A stretch of DNA of 5,852 bases from an uncultured Lachnospiraceae bacterium. Lineage in GTDB: Bacteria > Bacillota > Clostridia > Lachnospirales > Lachnospiraceae. Numbering within the stretch: the first letter of the stretch is position 1; each line of letters opens with the position of its first letter. The DNA is taken from the NCBI GenBank assembly GCA_900313435.1, contig OMRF01000223.1, positions 1 through 5,852 on the forward strand. The letters run 5' to 3'. Below, piece after piece: positions 1-4,290 of the stretch. Made by a program: the position numbers and the translations under genes. Below the pieces are notes generated by a model. That model did not search any database. It saw only the letters and a list, made by a program, of their open reading frames with translations, and had not been told where the DNA came from.

Positions 1-2
1 AA

Positions 3-68
3 AAAGATTTTGCTATGAACGGGTCAGACAGGGATTCCTGGGCGGACGCTTTCAGGAAGATCTCATAA
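3..68 (+). CDS. Possible 3' end of an upstream gene (partial, uncertain frame)
   Basis: One frame is open from the window edge to a TAA at 66-68 and would give about 21 residues ending in WADAFRKIS. It would end 25 bases before the palindrome and its T-run, a sensible place for a gene end. A competing frame is also open from position 2 and runs through the palindrome to a TAA at 134-136, so the correct frame cannot be decided from this short piece. I do not recognise either peptide. That a gene ends here is inference from the terminator-like structure downstream. Confidence 0.25.
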   Translation, partial: KDFAMNGSDRDSWADAFRKIS

Positions 69-93
69 ACGTTTTGGACCTCCGACACCCATT

Positions 94-122
94 TGGACCC
101 CCGGGACTGTCCCGGGGGTCCA
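94..122. repeat. Perfect 29-bp palindrome, copy 1
   Basis: Two 14-base arms (TGGACCCCCGGGAC and its reverse complement) flank a single central T. The same 29 bases recur exactly at 3426-3454, and a half-decayed copy lies at 1145-1173. A shortened, degraded left arm (TGGACCTCCGAC) also lies just upstream at 75-86. The GGGACTGTCCC core resembles REP-like palindromes that in other bacteria accompany IS200-like Y1 (RAYT) transposases. That link is from memory, and no transposase is visible in this window. Confidence 0.9.
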
Positions 123-130
123 CTTTTTTT
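95..130 (+). terminator. Palindrome plus T-run: probable intrinsic terminator
   Basis: The GC-rich arms of palindrome copy 1 can form a stem of about 12 pairs with a short ACTGT loop. The stem is followed after two bases by seven T residues (124-130). This would end transcription coming from upstream and insulate ftsZ, so ftsZ needs a promoter between about 131 and 190. Of the three palindrome copies, only this one has a long T-run. Confidence 0.65.
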
Positions 131-167
131 CCATAATGTACAAAATAATGTACTCACTGTTTGATAT

Positions 168-198
168 CCTCCCGGTATTATTTCAAGATACGTGGAGG
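168..198 (+). promoter_or_regulatory. ftsZ ribosome binding site, potentially hidden in a hairpin
   Basis: GGAGG at 194-198 lies 6 bases before the ATG at 205 and decides the ftsZ start. CCTCC at 168-172 is its exact complement. The pairing can be extended by GTAT (175-178) with ATAC (188-191) across a small internal loop, leaving a 9-base apical loop. If formed, this hairpin would occlude the ribosome binding site. The pairing potential is seen in the sequence; a regulatory role is inference. Confidence 0.5.
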
Positions 199-204
199 TT
201 CTTT

Positions 205-1155
205 ATGATAAGCGTTTTGAATGACAGGGATACAGCTGAGATCATCGTTAAGATCATCGGTGTAGGCGGTGCCGGAAATAACGCCATCAACCGGTTGGAG
301 AACGCTGGAGTCAGCGGTGTGGAACTTATCGGGATGAATACTGCGGTAAAGGATCTTGATAGTGTTCATGGAAAGAGGGTACAGATCGGCGAAAGGCTCA
401 CGAAGGGGCTTGGTGCGGGTGCCAAACCTGAAATTGGTGAAAAAGCTGCCGAGGAAAGCAGGGCGGGCATAGAAGAGGCTTTGAAGGGCGCGGATATGGC
501 TATCATCACTTGTGGGATGGGCGGTGGAACAGGAACGGGCGCGGCTCCTGTTGTTGCAAGGATCGCACATGATCTGGGGATCCTTACAGTCGGGGTGGTC
601 ACCAGACCTTTCAGATTCGAAGGCGGCGTAAGAAAAAGTAATGCTGAACGAGGGATTGAGAACATAAAGAAATATGTGGATACGCTTATCGTTATTCCCA
701 ATGACAAGCTGCTCCTGGTAGTAGACAAAAAAACAACGATGACGGAAGCGTTTGAAAAAGGCGACGAAGTACTGCGTCAAACCATCCAGGGAATTACGGA
801 TATTATAAATGTGAATTCGGATATCAATGTTGATTTTGCTGACATCAAGACAGTTATGACAGATAAAGGCATTGCGCATATTGGTATTGGCGATGCCAGT
901 GGTGAGCAGAGAACTATGGAAGCGATAAAGACCGCGACAGAAAGTCCCTTGCTGGAAAACGACATTAAGGGGGCAACAGATATTATTATCAGTATTGCGG
1001 GGGATTTTTCCTTAATGGATGTCAATGATGCCGTGTCATATGTGGGTGAGAAAACAGGGGGAGATGCAAACATTATTTTTGGAGCAAGATCTGACGGATC
1101 CATGCAGGATGAGTGCAGTATCACAGTTATAGCAACAGGGATAATGGACCTCTGA
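205..1155 (+). CDS. ftsZ: Cell division GTPase FtsZ, core domain only (no C-terminal tail)
   Basis: This encodes a 316-aa tubulin-like GTPase that in its family polymerises into the cytoplasmic Z ring. Visible features are the nucleotide-binding GVGGAGNN (19-26), GLGAGAKPE (68-76), the tubulin signature GGGTGTG (106-112), and the T7 synergy loop NVDFADIKTVM (208-218) with both catalytic Asp residues (210, 213). The usual end of the core, ITVIATG, is followed by only IMDL and the stop. Standard FtsZ proteins (382 aa in B. subtilis) continue with a linker and a C-terminal peptide that binds FtsA, SepF and similar anchors; both are missing. The last codons and the TGA lie in a palindromic repeat. 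ATG 205 is chosen because GGAGG precedes it; an in-frame ATG at 136 has no such site. Ala47 replaces the usual Asp of the NTD motif. No division genes adjoin it, so an extra FtsZ paralogue is likelier than the housekeeping copy. Confidence 0.93.
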   Translation: MISVLNDRDTAEIIVKIIGVGGAGNNAINRLENAGVSGVELIGMNTAVKDLDSVHGKRVQIGERLTKGLGAGAKPEIGEKAAEESRAGIEEALKGADMAIITCGMGGGTGTGAAPVVARIAHDLGILTVGVVTRPFRFEGGVRKSNAERGIENIKKYVDTLIVIPNDKLLLVVDKKTTMTEAFEKGDEVLRQTIQGITDIINVNSDINVDFADIKTVMTDKGIAHIGIGDASGEQRTMEAIKTATESPLLENDIKGATDIIISIAGDFSLMDVNDAVSYVGEKTGGDANIIFGARSDGSMQDECSITVIATGIMDL

Positions 1156-1173
1156 GCCCGTCCCGGGGGTCCA
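1145..1173. repeat. Half-decayed palindrome, copy 2, overlapping the ftsZ stop
   Basis: The right arm (GTCCCGGGGGTCCA, 1160-1173) is identical to copies 1 and 3. The left half differs from them at five positions, so the palindrome is broken on the ftsZ side. The left half encodes the last ftsZ residues (MDL) and contains its TGA at 1153-1155. There is no T-run behind it. Decay restricted to the coding half could mean local rewriting, or that the element joined here through its intact half. Confidence 0.8.
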
Positions 1174-1210
1174 TAAATAGCATTTTTAAACTATGAGTTA
1201 AATGATATAG

Positions 1211-1257
1211 ATCCTCCTGTGCTGTAGAATATAGACAGCAAAGGAGGATTCTTTTTT
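1211..1257 (+). terminator. Intrinsic terminator between ftsZ and the AAA+ gene
   Basis: A 15-base arm (1211-1225, ATCCTCCTGTGCTGT) pairs with 1235-1249 with a single mismatch, around the loop AGAATATAG, and is followed by TCTTTTTT. This is a strong Rho-independent terminator starting 55 bases after the ftsZ stop, so ftsZ and the AAA+ gene are probably separate transcription units. The left arm carries CCTCCT, also complementary to the ribosome binding site of the AAA+ gene. If transcripts start upstream of it, the hairpin would act as an attenuator in that gene's leader. Confidence 0.85.
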
Positions 1258-1274
1258 AAAATAAAAAATCTCGG

Positions 1275-1302
1275 GGCGATGTGCATTATTTTGCACATTG
1301 CC
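1275..1302. other. Stem-loop in the leader of the AAA+ gene
   Basis: GGCGATGTGCA (1275-1285) pairs with TGCACATTGCC (1292-1302) through 11 pairs, one of them a G-U wobble, around the loop TTATTT. CTTTTGG-type sequence follows, too short a T-run for a convincing + strand terminator. On the - strand the stem is followed by a T-rich stretch, so it could stop antisense transcription. GGCGA (1275-1279) can alternatively pair with TCGCC (1315-1319). I do not recognise a known riboswitch here. Confidence 0.55.
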
Positions 1303-1372
1303 TTTTGGTATTATTCGCCTTGTAAACGAGCTATATGAATTATTTTTTGGATAGTTTCTGAAGGAGGCAGCT

Positions 1373-3418
1373 ATGATCATATATTACGTCACATTACGAT
1401 ATGAGTCACTCAAAAATCGCAAGGAAGATAAGGACACATTGAATCCGGAAGTGGATAATAAGAAGCTTAAAGAGATGATATGCGAGATTAATGAAACCCT
1501 TGGGAAAGAGTGTGGCCTGGATGGTAATATTTCTGTCGTTATAGTTGATGGAAAAGTTGGGGCATTTGACATTGTCATGACCTGCAAACAGGAGAATGTA
1601 TCTGATGCAGAAGGAATGAAGTGGATCAGAGCTCATTTTGCAAGCAACTATTCCGTAAAAAAGGTTTGGTTTGAAAAACGAAGAGAAATAAGTTCAAAAG
1701 AGTTCAGACGCCTTCTTGACAGGGCGGAGAACAAGGGATATGGACAACAGGAATGGATATGGCGCGAGCTTGGTTTTGATTATTTCGACAATTATCAGTT
1801 TCATGTTCAAGAATCCTTGCATGAAAACGATGCGATTAGTAAGGATGCTGTCTTTGAGAAGGCAACCGAAGTAATGGCTGATAAAACTATGATGGAGGAA
1901 CTGGATAGGATTTATTCCGTGGAAAATGAAAAGAAGTACTATGGAAATCCGGTTCATTATTTGATCAAAGCAGGTACTCCTGAAGCAGCAAAAGATATGA
2001 TCGAGGTTCTATTGCTGGCATTGAGAATGAACAGCAGGATTCTTGGAAGCAGACTTACTTATGTGAGTGAAATCGAAGAGGGATGCTATGGAGAAGATGA
2101 GTTAAAAAATTTATTCAAGGTCGGAAAGGGAGAGGCAGTCGCTATAGATATGAGCGGAAGCGATACGGATCATGGTGTTTACGCATCTTCTTATCATAGA
2201 GTTATTTCGTTTGTTGCGGATCTTGTAAGAGATACGCACCTGTACACATTGTGCTTTTTTGTGGAGATAACAAATAAACCGGGATTTACGAAAAATCTGA
2301 TCGCTGCAGTACAGGACGACATTCATCTAATAGAGATAAAAGAAGGAAGAGGAGACAGGAAACAGGCACTGGATTACCTTCGTATTTTGACTAATAGATC
2401 GAAATTTGAAGCAACGGCTGATGAATTAGAAAAAGCTTTGCCAAAAAGAAAAGATTATTCTGCATCGGATGTCTACGCGACATACAGCAAATGGTTTAGC
2501 AACGGGCTTAAGAATAAAATATATCAGTCCTATAAAACATGTGATAAGATTGCGATCAAAGTCGAGAAAACTAATGATAAGCCCTATGAGAAGCTTCAGA
2601 GTATGGTCGGCCTTTCTGAAATAAAAACGTTGGTGGATCAGATCATTAATACGGCAAAGATCAAGAAGGCCCGGAGTTCATATGGAATGGATACACATAA
2701 TATATCCCAGCACATGTTGTTTACGGGTAATCCGGGAAGCGCAAAGACAACAGTCGCAAGACTTCTGGCAGAAATCCTTAAGAAGGAAGAGACGATTGAA
2801 ACAGGTAATTTTGTTGAATGCGGGCGAGCTGATCTGATTGCCAGATATGTGGGATGGACCGCGAAAACAGTAAGAGAAAAGTTTAATGAGGCAAATGGAG
2901 GAATACTTTTTATTGATGAAGCGTATTCTCTTGTAGATGATTCCAATAGTTTTGGTGCAGAAGCGATAAATACGATCGTACAGGAGATGGAAAATCGAAG
3001 GGATAGCGTGATTGTAATATTTGCCGGATATCCGGACAAAATGGAAAAGTTTTTGAATGAGAACGAGGGCCTTCGGAGCAGAATTGCATTTCATCTGAAT
3101 TTCCCTGATTACAACGCGGATGAATTGCTGCAGATATTGGAGCTTATGGCCGGTGAAAAGGGTTATAAGCTCAACAAGGGGATCAAAGAAAAATGCCATG
3201 AGATCTTTGTGGATGCGTGCAGCCAGCCTGAATTCGGAAATGGCAGATTTGTCCGTAATGTATTGGAACAAGCGATGATGAGACAGGCGGACAGAGTTGT
3301 GAAAACCGCAAAAGGAAAGCCCATCAGCAAACGGAACCTGACGACGTTTATAGCTGACGACTTTGTTGTCAATGCAGGTAAGCAGTATGAAAAGAAGAAA
3401 GTGATTGGATTTGTTTGA
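1373..3418 (+). CDS. AAA+ ATPase of the CbxX/CfqX (SpoVK-like) family
   Basis: This 681-aa protein ends in a CbxX-type AAA+ module. It shows Walker A GNPGSAKTT (452-460), a pore-loop-like RYVGWTAK (491-498), Walker B ILFIDEA (511-517), a sensor-1 region IFAGYP (549-554), an arginine-finger region GLRSR (566-570) and sensor-2 GNGRFVRN (622-629). The Walker A has Ala where most have the last Gly; I recall this as common in the clostridial subgroup, so not a sign of inactivation. Residues about 190-390 look like a degenerate nucleotide-binding domain without clear Walker motifs, and 1-120 is an unrecognised N-terminal domain. Such proteins form hexameric remodelling machines; the client is unknown. 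The start is supported by AAGGAGG (1361-1367) 5 bases before the ATG. It ends 8 bases before palindrome copy 3. It has no membrane segment or signal peptide and is probably cytoplasmic. A sporulation role should not be assumed from the SpoVK resemblance. Confidence 0.9.
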   Translation: MIIYYVTLRYESLKNRKEDKDTLNPEVDNKKLKEMICEINETLGKECGLDGNISVVIVDGKVGAFDIVMTCKQENVSDAEGMKWIRAHFASNYSVKKVWFEKRREISSKEFRRLLDRAENKGYGQQEWIWRELGFDYFDNYQFHVQESLHENDAISKDAVFEKATEVMADKTMMEELDRIYSVENEKKYYGNPVHYLIKAGTPEAAKDMIEVLLLALRMNSRILGSRLTYVSEIEEGCYGEDELKNLFKVGKGEAVAIDMSGSDTDHGVYASSYHRVISFVADLVRDTHLYTLCFFVEITNKPGFTKNLIAAVQDDIHLIEIKEGRGDRKQALDYLRILTNRSKFEATADELEKALPKRKDYSASDVYATYSKWFSNGLKNKIYQSYKTCDKIAIKVEKTNDKPYEKLQSMVGLSEIKTLVDQIINTAKIKKARSSYGMDTHNISQHMLFTGNPGSAKTTVARLLAEILKKEETIETGNFVECGRADLIARYVGWTAKTVREKFNEANGGILFIDEAYSLVDDSNSFGAEAINTIVQEMENRRDSVIVIFAGYPDKMEKFLNENEGLRSRIAFHLNFPDYNADELLQILELMAGEKGYKLNKGIKEKCHEIFVDACSQPEFGNGRFVRNVLEQAMMRQADRVVKTAKGKPISKRNLTTFIADDFVVNAGKQYEKKKVIGFV

Positions 3419-3424
3419 GAGATT

Positions 3425-3637
3425 TTGGACCCCCGGGACTGTCCCGGGGGTCCATTTTCCACAGTCTTTGCGGAAGTCAGCTTTTCTGAAAGGAAGGCCA
3501 GCGGCAAATATGTCTGCTCGATCTGCGGATATGTCTATGACCCGGCGGAGCATGACGGCGTGGCATTTGAAGACCTTCCCGATGACTGGAAATGTGAGAG
3601 ATGCAAGCAGGGCAAGGACAAATTCAATCCCGCATGA
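3425..3637 (+). CDS. Rubredoxin domain; possibly the 3' remnant of a larger protein
   Basis: Residues about 28-70 form a rubredoxin: KYVCSICGYVYDP, then FEDLPDDWKCERC, with four iron-ligand cysteines at 31, 34, 57 and 60 binding one Fe for single-electron transfer in the cytoplasm. Only 22 residues separate the two CxxC pairs instead of the usual 29 or so, matching the short rubredoxin form known from Desulfovibrio desulfuricans. The 27 residues before the domain are unusual: the first 10 come from palindrome copy 3, starting at a TTG on its edge, and no clear ribosome binding site precedes it. No in-frame ATG exists between the AAA+ stop and the rubredoxin domain. The residue after the fourth Cys is Lys instead of the common Gly. 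The frame is either a small gene using TTG, or the C-terminal end of a rubredoxin-fused oxidoreductase cut by the repeat. The flavoprotein gene follows after 44 bases. Confidence 0.65.
   Translation: MDPRDCPGGPFSTVFAEVSFSERKASGKYVCSICGYVYDPAEHDGVAFEDLPDDWKCERCKQGKDKFNPA
3426..3454. repeat. Perfect 29-bp palindrome, copy 3
   Basis: This copy is identical over all 29 bases to 94-122 and has the same central T, so both copies are in the same orientation. It begins 8 bases after the stop of the AAA+ gene and is followed by TTTT, so it may act as a moderate terminator for that gene. The beginning of the rubredoxin reading frame is encoded inside it. Confidence 0.9.
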
Positions 3638-3681
3638 TAATTATTGAAAAAACACAATAAAAAAGCGAAGGAGGTAAACAC

Positions 3682-4194
3682 ATGAATATCAAGATTCTGA
3701 ACGGAAGCCCGAGAAAGGAAAACACGGCTGCCATGTGCGAAGCGTTTTTGGAAGGCGCAAAGGAAGCAGGCCATGATGTGGAGATCCTGCATGTCGGAAA
3801 GATGAAGATCGCAGGCTGCCTTGCCTGTGAATACTGTCACGGAAAGGGAGAAGGCAAGTGCGTTCAGCAGGACGACATGGTCAAGGTCATCGCCGCTTAT
3901 CAGGACGCCGATATGGTGGTATTTGCTTCCCCCATTTATTATTTTGGAATGACCTCACAGATGATGGCAGCGATCCAGAGGGTATACTGTATCGGAAAAC
4001 CTCCCAAGGCAAAGAAATCCGCGCTCCTTTTGAGCTCGGGATCCCCCGGGACCACGAACGGAGCCATCACGACCTACAAGGATATGATCGGATATATGGG
4101 GCTTGAGGACGCCGGAATCTGCTGCCTCGCAGGCGAAGAGAACAAGAAAGAAGAAAAGCTTTCCGCGATAAAGGAAATGGCAAAACAACTTTAA
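3682..4194 (+). CDS. Flavodoxin-fold NAD(P)H/FMN reductase, iron-sulfur flavoprotein type
   Basis: This 170-aa protein has the flavodoxin-like fold of the NADPH-dependent FMN reductase family. GSPRKENTA (8-16) is the FMN phosphate-binding loop and ASPIYYFGMTSQM (82-94) the second flavin-contact segment. C46-x2-C49-x2-C52-x7-C60 fits the compact CX2CX2CX4-7C motif of iron-sulfur flavoproteins (Isf of Methanosarcina thermophila), so a [4Fe-4S] cluster beside FMN is expected. Members pass electrons between ferredoxin-like carriers and acceptors such as oxygen species or quinones; the true partner is unknown. AAGGAGG at 3668-3674, 7 bases before the ATG, fixes the start. The rubredoxin frame lies just upstream with no terminator between, so the two may be co-transcribed and act as a redox pair (inference). 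A terminator follows 24 bases after the stop. Confidence 0.85.
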   Translation: MNIKILNGSPRKENTAAMCEAFLEGAKEAGHDVEILHVGKMKIAGCLACEYCHGKGEGKCVQQDDMVKVIAAYQDADMVVFASPIYYFGMTSQMMAAIQRVYCIGKPPKAKKSALLLSSGSPGTTNGAITTYKDMIGYMGLEDAGICCLAGEENKKEEKLSAIKEMAKQL

Positions 4195-4217
4195 TGTGAA
4201 AGCTGCAGGGGCTTAAG

Positions 4218-4251
4218 GTGACAAAGGGATAGACCTTTTGTCACTTTTTTT
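4218..4251 (+). terminator. Intrinsic terminator after the flavoprotein gene
   Basis: GTGACAAAGGG (4218-4228) pairs with CCTTTTGTCAC (4234-4244) through 11 pairs including one G-U, with the loop ATAGA, and is followed by seven T residues (4245-4251). It separates the redox genes from the GH3 gene. Confidence 0.92.
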
Positions 4252-4290
4252 ATAAAATTGGAATATATGTTTTATGAAAGGAGAATATTG

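Noticed and set aside
136..204. N-terminal extension of FtsZ from the ATG at 136
   Set aside because: There is no ribosome binding site before 136, the extra 23 residues resemble no FtsZ N-terminus, and a good GGAGG precedes ATG 205.
178..879. Long open frame on the - strand (233 codons) across ftsZ
   Set aside because: It lies opposite strongly conserved FtsZ codons, the translated protein resembles nothing known to me, and the + strand frame explains the sequence fully.
1232..1262. Promoter-like TAGACA (1232-1237) and TAAAAT (1257-1262) before the AAA+ gene
   Set aside because: The spacing is 19 bases and the -35 box lies inside the terminator stem, too weak to call.
2726..2752. Ala in place of the last Walker A Gly in the AAA+ ATPase as a sign of a dead enzyme
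   Set aside because: Lys458 and Thr459 are kept, and Walker B, arginine-finger and sensor-2 residues are intact. I recall GNPGxAKTT as common in clostridial CbxX-type proteins.
94..3454. CRISPR array or phage attachment sites formed by the palindromes
   Set aside because: Spacings of about 1 and 2.3 kb hold genes rather than spacers. No integrase, cas gene or tRNA is visible in the window.
2678..3553. Long open frame on the - strand (291 codons) over the AAA+ 3' half, palindrome copy 3 and the rubredoxin
   Set aside because: It is antisense to AAA+ motifs and to the rubredoxin cysteines, and its protein is low-plausibility and rich in Cys, Phe and Ile as expected of antisense frames.
3405..3647. 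ATG-started frame (80 codons) overlapping the AAA+ end and rubredoxin
   Set aside because: It is the wrong frame for the rubredoxin cysteines, and its start lies inside the AAA+ gene. It does not rescue a start for the rubredoxin.
4041..4056. CCCCCGGGAC inside the flavoprotein gene, matching part of the palindrome arm
   Set aside because: Only about 10 bases match, no second arm is present, and they encode a natural Ser-Pro-Gly-Thr stretch of the protein; likely chance.
4238..4269. TTGTCA (4238-4243) and TATATG (4264-4269) as a GH3 promoter
   Set aside because: The spacing of 20 bases is poor and the -35 box overlaps the terminator arm. The real promoter may be near, but this pair is not convincing.
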